Below, piece after piece: positions 1 through 7,597 of a stretch of DNA of 22,773 nucleotides. The DNA is taken from contig JACMOT010000636.1 of the NCBI GenBank assembly GCA_014377915.1, positions 1 through 22,773 on the forward strand, written 5' to 3'. The notes below the pieces were generated by a model. It worked only from the letters and a program-made list of their open reading frames with translations, searched no databases and was not told the DNA's origin. The position numbers and the translations under genes are program-made. Each line of letters opens with the position of its first letter. Position 1 is the first letter of the stretch. The stretch comes from Tardiphaga sp. (lineage in GTDB: Bacteria; Pseudomonadota; Alphaproteobacteria; Rhizobiales; Xanthobacteraceae).

Positions 1-917
1 AGTATCAGAATTTTTTTACCCAGGTGCAGGTCCGCAGCGACCTCTATCCGGGCATCCCGATCCAGCCCGGCACCTGGATCCGCTCCGGCGAAGGCCGTTT
101 CAACTATTGGCTCGGCAAGATCGGTGATGCCCAGGTCGGTCCGGTCTATCTCGGCTTCACCGGCATCGCCTCGATCATCTGCGGCATTGTCGCCATCGAG
201 ATCATTGGCCTCAACATGCTGGCTTCGGTGAACTGGAGTCCGGTCGAATTCGTCCGGCAATTGCCCTGGCTGTCGCTCGATCCGCCGAAGCCGGAATATG
301 GTATCACCATTCCGCCCTTGAAAGACGGCGGCTGGTGGCTGATGGCCGGCTTCGCGCTCACCACCTCGATCATCCTGTGGTGGGTGCGGACCTATCGCCG
401 CGCCCGGGCGCTGGGCATGGGAACGCACGTGTCCTGGGCGTTCGCCGCCGCGATCTGGCTGTATCTGGTGCTCGGCTTCATCCGGCCGCTGCTGATGGGG
501 CATTTCAGCGAGGCGGTGCCCTTTGGGATTTTCCCGCATCTCGACTGGACCAACAATTTCTCCATCACCCACGGCAATCTGTTTTACAATCCGTTTCACA
601 TGCTCTCGATCGTCTTCCTGTATGGATCGGCGCTTTTGTTCGCGATGCATGGCGCCACCATTCTGGCGGTCAGCCGCTATGGCGGCGAGCGTGAAATCGA
701 GCAGATCGTCGATCGCGGCACGGCGCTGGAGCGCGCGGCATTGTTCTGGCGCTGGACCATGGGGTTCAATGCTACTGCCGAATCGATCCATCGCTGGGCG
801 TGGTGGTTCGCGGTGCTGTGCCCGCTGACCGGCGGCATCGGCATCCTGTTGTCGGGCACCGTGGTCGACAACTGGTTCGACTGGGGTGTCAAGCACGGGC
901 TGGCACCGCCGCGCTGA
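1..917 (+). CDS. pufM: Photosynthetic reaction centre M subunit (3' part; start lies upstream of the window)
   Basis: PufM is the M polypeptide of the type-II reaction centre in the intracytoplasmic membrane; with PufL it binds bacteriochlorophyll, bacteriopheophytin, quinone and the non-heme iron. The reading frame is open from base 3 ([10 protein letters not shown]) and closes with TGA at 915-917. An internal GTG at 24 could be mistaken for the start, but the in-frame residues before it match the usual PufM N-terminus, so only about ten or so codons seem to be missing. About 304 residues are visible, close to the usual 305-325. Five hydrophobic helices are seen, with family landmarks such as [25 protein letters not shown] and the final helix region [13 protein letters not shown]. 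There is no long C-terminal extension. Upstream pufL is expected but not in the window. Confidence 0.97.
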   Translation, partial: YQNFFTQVQVRSDLYPGIPIQPGTWIRSGEGRFNYWLGKIGDAQVGPVYLGFTGIASIICGIVAIEIIGLNMLASVNWSPVEFVRQLPWLSLDPPKPEYGITIPPLKDGGWWLMAGFALTTSIILWWVRTYRRARALGMGTHVSWAFAAAIWLYLVLGFIRPLLMGHFSEAVPFGIFPHLDWTNNFSITHGNLFYNPFHMLSIVFLYGSALLFAMHGATILAVSRYGGEREIEQIVDRGTALERAALFWRWTMGFNATAESIHRWAWWFAVLCPLTGGIGILLSGTVVDNWFDWGVKHGLAPPR

Positions 918-1001
918 GATTTCCCGGGACGACAACAGGCCGGACCCGGAAGGACATTGCCGAAGTGGAGGATTCCTCTTTGCTGGAGGATGTTTGCTCT
1001 G

Positions 1002-2432
1002 GTGCAGATATTCAAATCTCCGACGGAGTCGCTGGGCGATCTCGGTGCGCAATCGGTCGCGGGTCTGATCGCGGCGGCGACGGATGTCGCGGTCGTGGTC
1101 GACGGCCAGGGCGTGATCCGCGACGTGTCGTTCAACAAGGACGAGCTGTCGCTCGAGCTCGACGGCCATGGCCGTTGGCTCGGCGCGAGCTTCGCCGAGA
1201 CCGTGACGCCCGATACCCGTGCCAAGGTTGGCGAGTTGCTGCGCGACGCGGTGGCGAAGAAGTCGTCGGGCTGGCGCCAGCTCAACCACCCCTCGCCGGC
1301 CGGCCAGGATATCCCGGTCTCTTACTCGGCCATCAATATTGGCCGCGACGATCGATTCGTGGTGGTTGGGCGCGACCTGCGCCAGTTGCAGGCGATGCAG
1401 CAGCGGCTGATCGCCGCGCAGCAGTCGATGGAGCGCGATTACATCCGGCTGCGCCACGCCGAAACCCGCTACCGGCTGCTGTTTCAGGTCTCGTCGGAGG
1501 CGGTGATCATGATTGACGCGCAGAGCCAGGCGATCATCGATGCCAACCCCGCTGCGCTGGCGCTGTTCGACGAAAGCGCCCCGCAACTGCTGAGGTCGAC
1601 TTTCGCCTCGCATTTCGACGCGGTGGATACCGCCGCGATCCAGAACCTGCTGGCCGAGGTCCGCGCCACCGGCCGCGATAACAGTGTGCGCGCGCATCTG
1701 GCCCGAGATCGCCGTGAATGTGGCCTCGCTGTTTCGCTGTTTCGCCAGGAGCGCGCCTCGCTGTTTATGATCCGGCTGTCATCGCGTCAGCCGCTGCTCG
1801 ACGCCGTGGCGCTGAAAGCGACGGCGCTGCTGCTACGCTATTTCGAGGTCGCGCCGGATGGCATGGTGATCACCCAGCACGATGGCCAGGTGATAAAGGC
1901 CAATCAGGCCTTCCTGGAAATGGCGCAGCTCACCCATGAGGAGCAGGCGCGCGGCGAAAATCTGGACCGCTGGCTCGGCCGCACCGGCGCCGATCTCGGC
2001 GTGGTGCTGGCCAGCCTGCGGCAGAGCGGCTCGGTCAAGCTGTTCGCGACCTTGCTGCGCGGCGCCTATGGCGCGACCGCGGAGGTCGAGCTGTCGGCGA
2101 TCGCGCTGTCCGATGGCGACCGGCAGGATCTCGGCTTCGCGATCCGAAATGTCGACAAGCGGTTGTCGGCGGTGACGCCATCGGCGCGCGAACTGCCGCG
2201 CTCGGTGGCGCAGCTCACCGAGATGATCGGCCGTGTGCCGCTGCGCGATCTGGTCCGTGAAACCACCGACGTGATCGAGAAACTGTCGATCGAGGCCGCG
2301 CTGGAACTGACCGGCGGCAACCGGGCTTCCGCCGCCGACATGCTCGGCCTCAGCCGCCAGAGCCTGTATGTCAAGCTGCGCCGCTTTGGCCTCGCCGAGC
2401 ATGCCGTCGGGGAGGAGGATAATGATGAGTAG
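1002..2432 (+). CDS. ppsR1: PpsR/CrtJ-family PAS-HTH transcriptional regulator, first copy
   Basis: PpsR/CrtJ proteins are redox- and light-responsive regulators of photosynthesis genes that bind TGT-N12-ACA. This copy has an N-terminal PAS-like region, a Q-rich coiled linker (QAMQQRLIAAQQSMERDY), two further PAS regions (roughly residues 150-270 and 275-385) and a Fis-type helix-turn-helix at about 443-465 (ADMLGLSRQSLYVKLRRFGL). The GTG at 1002 was chosen because GGAGGA lies at 985-990, 11 bases upstream. The ATG at 990 touches that Shine-Dalgarno and the TTG at 957 has none; both alternatives are in frame. The protein has about 476 residues and a single cysteine, Cys240, between the first two PAS regions, and none in the HTH. 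It follows pufM by 84 bp and precedes bchG by 126 bp. In Bradyrhizobium ORS278 the PpsR1 paralogue is described as an activator; the sign of regulation here is unknown. Confidence 0.93.
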   Translation: MQIFKSPTESLGDLGAQSVAGLIAAATDVAVVVDGQGVIRDVSFNKDELSLELDGHGRWLGASFAETVTPDTRAKVGELLRDAVAKKSSGWRQLNHPSPAGQDIPVSYSAINIGRDDRFVVVGRDLRQLQAMQQRLIAAQQSMERDYIRLRHAETRYRLLFQVSSEAVIMIDAQSQAIIDANPAALALFDESAPQLLRSTFASHFDAVDTAAIQNLLAEVRATGRDNSVRAHLARDRRECGLAVSLFRQERASLFMIRLSSRQPLLDAVALKATALLLRYFEVAPDGMVITQHDGQVIKANQAFLEMAQLTHEEQARGENLDRWLGRTGADLGVVLASLRQSGSVKLFATLLRGAYGATAEVELSAIALSDGDRQDLGFAIRNVDKRLSAVTPSARELPRSVAQLTEMIGRVPLRDLVRETTDVIEKLSIEAALELTGGNRASAADMLGLSRQSLYVKLRRFGLAEHAVGEEDNDE

Positions 2433-2480
2433 GGATACGTCCAAAGCAAACTCCGTCGCCAGCACGACGCGCGGACCTAA

Positions 2481-2509
2481 CCTCTCCCCGCGTAGCGCGC
2501 GGCGAGGGA
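2481..2509. repeat. Imperfect inverted repeat in the ppsR1-bchG gap
   Basis: CTCCCCGCG and CGCGGCGAG flank a short spacer and can pair over nine positions with one mismatch. The 126-bp gap between ppsR1 and bchG holds no gene that I can support. The repeat has no T-tract, so it is a poor terminator. Its CCTCTCCCCG...GAGGG look resembles small dispersed palindromes common in GC-rich alphaproteobacterial genomes, which is an impression rather than a match. Confidence 0.3.
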
Positions 2510-2558
2510 AGCACGCCGCCGTTTCAACAATGACCCGGTCGAGAATGCGGGTGAACCG

Positions 2559-3461
2559 ATGACGTTGACGCCTGATGCGATCCATCGCCCCGCGCCATCG
2601 GTGGTGCTCGAACTGCTGAAGCCGATCACCTGGTTTCCGCCGATGTGGGCATTCGGCTGCGGCGTGGTGTCGTCGGGGGCGCCGGTGGGGCCGCGCTGGC
2701 CGCTGGTGGTCGCCGGCGTGCTGCTGGCGGGTCCGATGGTGTGCGGCACCAGCCAGGCGGTCAATGACTGGTACGACCGTCACGTCGATGCGATCAACGA
2801 ACCGGGCCGGCCGATTCCGTCGGGCCGTATTCCCGGCCGCTGGGGACTCACTATCGCCATCGCCTGGACTGCGTTGTCGCTTCTGCTTGCGGCCACGCTC
2901 GGCGTCCGGGGATTTTCCGCCGCGGTGGTCGGCCTCGTGCTGGCGTGGCTGTACAGTGCGCCGCCGGTACGGCTGAAGCAGAACGGCTGGTGGGGCAATG
3001 CCGCCTGCGGGCTGTGCTATGAAGGCCTGCCATGGTTCACCGGCGCCGCGGTGATGACGGCGGGTGCTCCAGATGCGCGCATGGTCATCATTGCGCTGCT
3101 CTACAGTATTGGTGCGCACGGCATCATGACGCTGAATGATTTCAAGTCGGTCGAAGGTGATACCCGCATGGGCATCGATTCGCTGCCGGTGCTGCTCGGC
3201 GTCGATCGCGCGGCGCATTTTGCGTGCTGGGTGATGGCGCTGCCGCAACTTGTCGTCGTCACGCTGCTGCTGAACTGGCAGCGGCCGCTCTACGCCATCG
3301 CGGTCACCGCGCTACTGGCCGCGCAGATCCTGCTGATGGTGCATTTGTTGAAAGGCCCGCGAGAACGTGCGCCGTGGTACAACGGCACTGGCATCAGCTG
3401 CTATGTGCTCGGAATGCTGGTCTGTGCCTTCGCGCTGGCGTCGCTGGGATCTGTCGAATGA
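2559..3461 (+). CDS. bchG: Bacteriochlorophyll synthase (geranylgeranyl transferase, UbiA family)
   Basis: BchG attaches geranylgeranyl (or phytyl) diphosphate to bacteriochlorophyllide a in the membrane, the penultimate stage of bacteriochlorophyll a synthesis. The 300-residue product has the UbiA-family first aspartate motif NDWYDRHVD (residues 69-77) followed by INEPGRPIPSGRIP. The second motif region is LNDFKSVEGDTRMGIDSLPV. About eight to nine hydrophobic segments surround these. The ATG at 2559 gives an N-terminus (KPITWFPPMWAFGCG) like known BchG proteins. The stop overlaps the start of the next gene by four bases (ATGA at 3458-3461), implying translational coupling. UbiA homologues also act in quinone and heme synthesis, but the bchP neighbour and motif context make BchG clear. 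Confidence 0.96.
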   Translation: MTLTPDAIHRPAPSVVLELLKPITWFPPMWAFGCGVVSSGAPVGPRWPLVVAGVLLAGPMVCGTSQAVNDWYDRHVDAINEPGRPIPSGRIPGRWGLTIAIAWTALSLLLAATLGVRGFSAAVVGLVLAWLYSAPPVRLKQNGWWGNAACGLCYEGLPWFTGAAVMTAGAPDARMVIIALLYSIGAHGIMTLNDFKSVEGDTRMGIDSLPVLLGVDRAAHFACWVMALPQLVVVTLLLNWQRPLYAIAVTALLAAQILLMVHLLKGPRERAPWYNGTGISCYVLGMLVCAFALASLGSVE

Positions 3462-4801
3462 ATGTGTTGCCGTTGTCATGGTTCGCAATTGTGCGGCTTG
3501 GCCTGGTGCAGACCGGGCTCGGGGCCGTCGTTGTGCTCACCACCTCGACGCTGAACCGCGTGATGGTGGTGGAGTTGGCGATGCCCGCGATGCTGCCCGG
3601 TGCGCTGGTTGCGATCCATTACGCCTGGCAGGCTTTTCGGCCAGCCTGGGGCCATGGCTCCGACCAGGGTACGCGGCGAACGCCGTGGCTGGTCGGCGGC
3701 ATGGCGGTGCTGTCAAGCGGGGGATTCCTCGCCGCCTGTGCTACTGCGCTGATGGCGAGCCATGCCGCGCTCGGCATCGCGCTTGCCATTGTCGCCTTCT
3801 GCTTGATCGGTGCCGGCGTCGGCGCGGCCGGCACCACGTTGCTGGTGCTGCTTGCCAAGCGCACCGACGAGCAGCGCCGCGCGGCGGCCGGGACGATCGT
3901 GTGGGTGATGATGATCGCGGGGTTCATCGTCACCACCGCCACGGCCGGACATTTACTTGACCCGTTCTCGCCCTCGCGGCTGGTCGCAGTTTCCGGCGGC
4001 GTCTCGCTGATCGCGATGCTGCTCACGATTATCGGCGTGTGGGGCGTCGAGCCGCGCGCAGCCACAGCGATCGTAACATCGACGGCACTCCCGGCAACTA
4101 CCTCGCTGCGCGCGGCCGTGCGCGAGGTCTGGCGCGAGAAGCAGGCCCGCCGCTTTGCGTTGTTCGTGTTCGTCTCGATGCTGGCCTACAGCGCGCAGGA
4201 TCTGATCCTCGAGCCCTTTGCCGGCGTGGTGTTCGGTTATTCGCCCGGCGCCACCACACAACTCTCGAGCGTGCAGCATGTCGGCACGCTGCTCGGCATG
4301 ACCCTTGTACCTGTGATCGGCGCGCTCTATCCGCGCTCGCGCGGCCATCTGCAAAACTGGAGCGTTGCCGGTTGCCTGACCTCGGCGTTAGCGCTGCTCG
4401 CGCTGTCAGCCGCATCGCTGCTCGGCCCGTCCTGGCCGCTGCGCGGGACCGTGTTTGCGCTCGGCCTGTGCAACGGCGCCTATGCGGTCGCGGCGATCGG
4501 CTCGATGATGGCGCTGGTCGGTGCCGGCAGTGCGCGCCGCGAGGGCGTGCGAATGGGTATCTGGGGCGCGGCGCAGGCGTTTGCGTTCGGCACCGGCGGT
4601 TTCCTCGGCACACTGGCGTCCGACGCCGCGCATGCACTGCTGAGGGAGCCGCCGCTGGCCTATGCCAGCGTGTTCGCGGTTGAGGCCGGCCTGTTCGTGG
4701 TGGCGGCGATGATGGCAGTGTGGGTGCATCGCGCCGGTACACGAGCTCGCGCGGATGGCACGGTGCTCGATGTGGCAAAGGCGGCGATGGTAGGAGGGTG
4801 A
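3458..4801 (+). CDS. PucC-family major facilitator protein (BCH2/orf428 type)
   Basis: This 447-residue, 12-helix membrane protein belongs to the PucC/LhaA branch of the major facilitator superfamily. Members help assemble light-harvesting complexes or handle bacteriochlorophyll; the exact role of the copy found between bchG and bchP (often called bch2 or orf428) is not settled. Family signatures visible are LGLVQTGLGAVVVLTTSTLNRVMVVEL near the start (split by position about 15-40), AWQAFRPAWGHGSD in the first cytoplasmic loop, and a central QDLILEPFAGVVFGYSPG. The ATG at 3458 overlaps the bchG stop by four bases. An upstream in-frame extension to 3224 lies inside bchG and is rejected. It ends one base before the bchP start and sits in the same operon. 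A second family member, lhaA, begins at 22210. Confidence 0.92.
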   Translation: MNVLPLSWFAIVRLGLVQTGLGAVVVLTTSTLNRVMVVELAMPAMLPGALVAIHYAWQAFRPAWGHGSDQGTRRTPWLVGGMAVLSSGGFLAACATALMASHAALGIALAIVAFCLIGAGVGAAGTTLLVLLAKRTDEQRRAAAGTIVWVMMIAGFIVTTATAGHLLDPFSPSRLVAVSGGVSLIAMLLTIIGVWGVEPRAATAIVTSTALPATTSLRAAVREVWREKQARRFALFVFVSMLAYSAQDLILEPFAGVVFGYSPGATTQLSSVQHVGTLLGMTLVPVIGALYPRSRGHLQNWSVAGCLTSALALLALSAASLLGPSWPLRGTVFALGLCNGAYAVAAIGSMMALVGAGSARREGVRMGIWGAAQAFAFGTGGFLGTLASDAAHALLREPPLAYASVFAVEAGLFVVAAMMAVWVHRAGTRARADGTVLDVAKAAMVGG

Positions 4802-4802
4802 G

Positions 4803-6002
4803 ATGACGGATCGCTCCGAATTGTTCGATGTGGTGGTGGTTGGCGGCGGGCCGTCGGGGGCCACCGCCGCGCATGATCTGGCGCGGCTTGGCCGCCACGT
4901 GCTGCTGCTCGATCGTGCCGGCCGGATAAAACCCTGCGGTGGTGCGATACCACCGCGGCTGATCCAGGACTTTGCAATTCCCGATCACCTGCTGGTGGCG
5001 CGGGTGAATTGCGCGCGGATGGTGTCGCCTTCGGATCAGCAGGTCGACATGCCGATCGAAGGCGGCTTTGTCGGCATGGTTGACCGCGAAATATTCGACG
5101 AGTTTCTGCGGCAGCGCGCGGCGGATGCCGGCGCAGTCCGGCGCACCGGCACATTCAAACGCTTCGACCGCGATGACCGCGGCATCACGGTGGTGACGTT
5201 CGAGGAGCGCGGCGTGGACGGGGCGACGAGCGAGCATCATATCCGCACCCGTTCGCTGATCGGCGCTGACGGCGCGCTGTCGGCCGTCGCCAGACAATGC
5301 CTCCCCGGTGCCGATCGGCTGCCTTACGTGTTCGCCTATCACGAGATCGTCCGTGCGCCGGTGGCTGAGGCCGCCTTCGACGGCCAGCGCTGCGATGTCT
5401 ACTACCGCGGCACGGTGTCGCCGGATTTTTACGGCTGGGTATTCCCGCATGGCGATACCGTCAGCGTTGGCACCGGCTCGGCGCGAAAGGGCTTTTCGCT
5501 GCGCAACTCTGTCGGCGATCTGCGCGAGGCTGCCGGGCTGGGTGGTGTCGAGACGCTGCGCCGCGAAGGCGCGCCAATTCCGCTGCGGCCGCTGCCGCGC
5601 TGGGACGACGGCCACAGCGTATTGCTGGCCGGCGACGCCGCCGGCGTGGTGGCGCCAGCCTCGGGGGAGGGCATTTATTACGCGATGATCGGCGGCCGGC
5701 TTGCCGCCGAGGCGGTCGATCTGTTCCTCGAGACCGGGCAGGCCAGCGCGCTGCGCACGGCGCGGAAACGCTTCATGCGGCTGCATGGCACGGTGTTCTG
5801 GATTCTTGGCGTGATGCAGTGGTATTGGTATTCCAATGACCGCCGTCGCGAGCGCTTCGTCAGCATCTGCCGCGACCGCGACGTGCAGAAGCTGACCTGG
5901 GATGCCTATATGAACAAGCAGTTGGTGCGTGCCAGGCCGGTCGCGCATGTGAGAATTTTCTTCAAGAACCTTGCCCATATGGCTGGGCTGGCGCAGGCCT
6001 GA
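4803..6002 (+). CDS. bchP: Geranylgeranyl (bacterio)chlorophyll reductase
   Basis: BchP is an FAD-dependent, NADPH-using reductase that saturates three double bonds of the geranylgeranyl tail to give phytyl bacteriochlorophyll. The 399-residue product opens with a Rossmann FAD-binding motif VVVGGGPSGATAAHDLARLG (about residues 10-29), followed by KPCGGAIPPRLI. The second FAD contact, LLAGDAAGVVAPASGEGIYY, lies near residues 275-295, as in the geranylgeranyl reductase family. A Shine-Dalgarno GGAGGG at 4793-4798 stands four bases before the ATG at 4803. One base separates the start from the stop of the preceding PucC-family gene. The TGA shares a base with the following ATG of tspO (TGATG at 6000-6004), so translation of the two is probably coupled. 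Confidence 0.96.
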   Translation: MTDRSELFDVVVVGGGPSGATAAHDLARLGRHVLLLDRAGRIKPCGGAIPPRLIQDFAIPDHLLVARVNCARMVSPSDQQVDMPIEGGFVGMVDREIFDEFLRQRAADAGAVRRTGTFKRFDRDDRGITVVTFEERGVDGATSEHHIRTRSLIGADGALSAVARQCLPGADRLPYVFAYHEIVRAPVAEAAFDGQRCDVYYRGTVSPDFYGWVFPHGDTVSVGTGSARKGFSLRNSVGDLREAAGLGGVETLRREGAPIPLRPLPRWDDGHSVLLAGDAAGVVAPASGEGIYYAMIGGRLAAEAVDLFLETGQASALRTARKRFMRLHGTVFWILGVMQWYWYSNDRRRERFVSICRDRDVQKLTWDAYMNKQLVRARPVAHVRIFFKNLAHMAGLAQA

Positions 6003-6490
6003 TGGCGCAGCGTGAAAGTGTTTGGAAGCCGGTGCTGGTCGCCGCCGCGGCGGGGATAGCCGTCGCCGCGCTGGGCGGTACGCTCACCGATATCGGGCCA
6101 TGGTACCAGAATCTGAAGAAGCCGTCCTGGCAGCCGCCGGACTGGCTGTTTGGCCCGGCCTGGACCACGATCTTTGCTCTTGCCGTGGTCTCCGCGGTGT
6201 CGGCCTGGCGCGGTGCGCGCGACCGGACGCGGCGCGAGTGGATCATTGGCCTGTTCGCGCTGAACGGTTTTCTGAACGTGCTGTGGAGCACGTTGTTCTT
6301 CGCGCTGCGGCGTCCGGACTGGGCGCTGCTGGAGGTCGGTTTCCTGTGGCTGGCGATCGCGCTGCCGATGGCGGTGTTCTGGCGGATATCGAAGACCGCG
6401 ACCCTGTGTCTGGTGCCCTATCTGCTTTGGGTGACGTTCGCCGCTTATCTGAACCTCACCGTGGTTCGCCTCAACGCGCCGTTTGGGTGA
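6002..6490 (+). CDS. tspO: Tryptophan-rich sensory protein TspO/MBR family (CrtK-like)
   Basis: TspO is a five-helix membrane protein that binds porphyrins and, in Rhodobacter, influences photosynthesis gene expression in response to oxygen. The 162-residue product shows the family hallmarks: GPWYQNLKKPSWQPPDWLFGP near residue 35, then ALNGFLNVLWSTLFFALRRPDWAL, and a C-terminal PYLLWVTFAAYLNLTV. These tryptophan- and proline-rich patches are diagnostic. Its ATG overlaps the bchP stop by one base. The gene lies in the cluster position called crtK/orf176-like in other purple bacteria. The ligand and the regulatory direction in this organism are inferred from the family only. Confidence 0.95.
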   Translation: MAQRESVWKPVLVAAAAGIAVAALGGTLTDIGPWYQNLKKPSWQPPDWLFGPAWTTIFALAVVSAVSAWRGARDRTRREWIIGLFALNGFLNVLWSTLFFALRRPDWALLEVGFLWLAIALPMAVFWRISKTATLCLVPYLLWVTFAAYLNLTVVRLNAPFG

Positions 6491-6511
6491 GGCCCAGCCG
6501 CATGGTGTCCG

Positions 6512-6775
6512 ATGGCTGAATGGTTCTCCAGCGGACGTCTCGTCGACGGCATTCTGGCGCTGGTCATTCTGGAGACCATCGTGCTCGACGTTCTGTGGCG
6601 CCGCAGCCGCCGCGGCCTACCGCTTGTTGATCTATTGCCCAACATCCTCGCCGGCGCGCTGCTGCTGCTGGCGCTCCGGCTTTCGCTGGGCGGCGCAGGA
6701 TGGATGCCCTGCGGTGCCGCGCTTGCCGCGGCAGGGGCCGCGCATCTGATCGATCTCCGCCGGCGATGGAGGTAG
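6512..6775 (+). CDS. Small hydrophobic membrane protein of unknown function
   Basis: I do not recognise this 87-residue product. It starts MAEWFSSGRLVDGILALVIL and has two or three hydrophobic stretches (about residues 10-27, 41-57 and 62-76) separated by a basic patch (RRSRRG) and ending in a basic tail, RRRWR. The pattern suggests a small inner-membrane protein with positively charged cytoplasmic segments. The ATG at 6512 lies 21 bases after the tspO stop on the same strand, so it is probably the last gene of the bchG-P-tspO operon. A competing frame at 6483-6749 overlaps tspO and has arginine/alanine-rich composition typical of a shadow frame. A role in pigment handling is only suggested by position. 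Confidence 0.72.
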   Translation: MAEWFSSGRLVDGILALVILETIVLDVLWRRSRRGLPLVDLLPNILAGALLLLALRLSLGGAGWMPCGAALAAAGAAHLIDLRRRWR

Positions 6776-6793
6776 GCAGGCGAATGATCAGCG

Positions 6794-6822
6794 TTGACTA
6801 AAATCCGCGAAAGGAATATATG
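6794..6822 (+). promoter_or_regulatory. Candidate sigma70-type promoter downstream of the tspO operon
   Basis: TTGACT at 6794-6799 (5/6 of the -35 consensus) is followed by a 17-bp spacer and TATATG at 6817-6822 (4/6 of the -10). Predicted start is around 6829. No convincing protein gene follows on this strand before the minus-strand cycA gene, so transcription would enter a highly structured non-coding stretch. Confidence 0.35.
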
Positions 6823-6828
6823 CCGATT

Positions 6829-7050
6829 TGACCTTGTTGTCCTGTCGCGTCTGATCAGCGCGATGGAATGGCAGGCCGCCGATGACCAAGGTGGAGCGCC
6901 GGGAGGCGCCGCGCCCTACGTCATTGGGCGCGGGCGGCTGGCGTTATCAACTGCCCGGGCGGACCGCGTCATGGTCTGCCCCAGAGGCGTCTCGCAAACG
7001 CCTTGGCGCCTCCCGCCGCTCCACCGGCCCCGTTATTGGGGCCGGAATTT
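6829..7050 (+). ncRNA. Candidate structured small RNA (hypothesis)
   Basis: The 343-bp gap 6776-7118 has no supportable gene but is dense in inverted repeats. GGGAGGCGCC at 6901-6910 pairs perfectly with GGCGCCTCCC at 7005-7014 (10 bp). Within this closing stem lie GCGCCC 6911-6916 with GGGCGC 6926-6931, GGGCGGACC 6957-6965 with GGTCTGCCC 6973-6981 (nine pairs, one G-U, 7-base loop), and AGGCGT 6985-6990 with ACGCCT 6998-7003 (7-base loop). A terminator-like hairpin follows at 7024-7045. With the promoter at 6794-6822 this has the outline of a transcript of about 220 nt with a multi-branch fold. High GC content makes chance stems likely, and the same repeats could instead be folded in the cycA 3' untranslated region on the other strand. 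Confidence 0.3.
7024..7045. terminator. GC-rich hairpin between convergent transcription units
   Basis: CCGGCCCC at 7024-7031 and GGGGCCGG at 7038-7045 form a perfect 8-bp stem around a GTTATT loop. On the plus strand it is followed by AATTT, a short T-run only. It lies between the plus-strand tspO operon and the minus-strand cycA gene, where a terminator is expected. Lack of a true T-tract on either strand keeps this tentative. Confidence 0.45.
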
Positions 7051-7118
7051 AGCATGGCTCGGGCGCGGCGCGCCGCGAGAACGGATCTGCCTGACCGTTG
7101 CCGGGAGGCGCCCCGCGA

Positions 7119-7556
7119 CTACTTCTTCTCCGAGAATTTGTTGATATAGGCGATCACATCCTTGCGCTGCTGCTCGTCGGCCAGCTTGAACGCCATCTTG
7201 GTCGAGCCGGTGGCAAGATCGGGCTTGCCCTTGTCGGTCAGAAATTTTTTCAGAAAGGCGTTGGGATCGGGCAGATAGGCGAGGACCAGGTCGTCGCTCC
7301 AGACCAGTCCGTTGTCGCCGGCCGCCTTGTTCAGCGCCGAATAGGCAAAGCCCGGCGCGGTGCCGGATTGCCGGCCGATCACCCCGGTCAGCGCGGGGCC
7401 GACCAGATTCTTGGCATCCGGACCGATGCGATGGCAGGTCATGCACTGCTTGAATACCTGTTCGCCCTTGGCGGCGTCCTGCGCAGACGTGACAGTCGGC
7501 AGCGCCATCGCGCCGGCAAAGATCGAAACGAAAACCCTACGGCGTTGATTCACCAC
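7119..7556 (-). CDS. cycA: Cytochrome c2 (periplasmic electron donor to the reaction centre)
   Basis: Cytochrome c2 shuttles electrons from the cytochrome bc1 complex to the photo-oxidised reaction centre. The product, about 145 residues, has a basic start (VNQRRR), a hydrophobic signal segment (FVSIFAGAMALPTVTSA) and a likely cleavage before QDAAKG. The heme c attachment site is CMTCH, and the distal methionine ligand is probably the Met in STKMAFKL. It ends YINKFSEKK, typical of the class-I c2 fold. GTG at 7556 was chosen because GGGAGAG (minus strand, 7567-7561) lies just upstream; GTG at 7553 is an equal alternative and GTG at 7580 would add eight unlikely residues. It is convergent with the tspO operon and divergent from ppsR2. 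Confidence 0.94.
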   Translation of the reverse strand: MVNQRRRVFVSIFAGAMALPTVTSAQDAAKGEQVFKQCMTCHRIGPDAKNLVGPALTGVIGRQSGTAPGFAYSALNKAAGDNGLVWSDDLVLAYLPDPNAFLKKFLTDKGKPDLATGSTKMAFKLADEQQRKDVIAYINKFSEKK

Positions 7557-7597
7557 TTTTCTCTCCCACTGACTTCCCACCTGAATTGCTGTCGCGC

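Noticed and set aside
24..26. GTG at 24 as the pufM start
   Set aside because: In-frame residues upstream (YQNFFTQ) match the known PufM N-terminus, so the true start lies before the window.
918..1001. Terminator or PpsR box between pufM and ppsR1
   Set aside because: Only a weak TTCCCGGG/CCCGGAA partial repeat without a T-tract is present and no TGT-N12-ACA site was found.
1833..3248. Long minus-strand open frame opposite ppsR1 and bchG
   Set aside because: Shadow of two convincing plus-strand genes; no motif or ribosome site supports it.
4098..5978. Long minus-strand open frame (about 626 codons) opposite bchP and the PucC-family gene
   Set aside because: Composition is arginine-rich and low in complexity in its second half, no domain is seen, and it is fully covered by two well-supported genes.
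6794..7144. Plus-strand open frame of 116 codons in the gap before cycA
   Set aside because: Its start overlaps the promoter-like sequence, it runs into the 3' end of cycA, and the product has no hydrophobic, domain or family pattern; the inverted repeats explain the region better.
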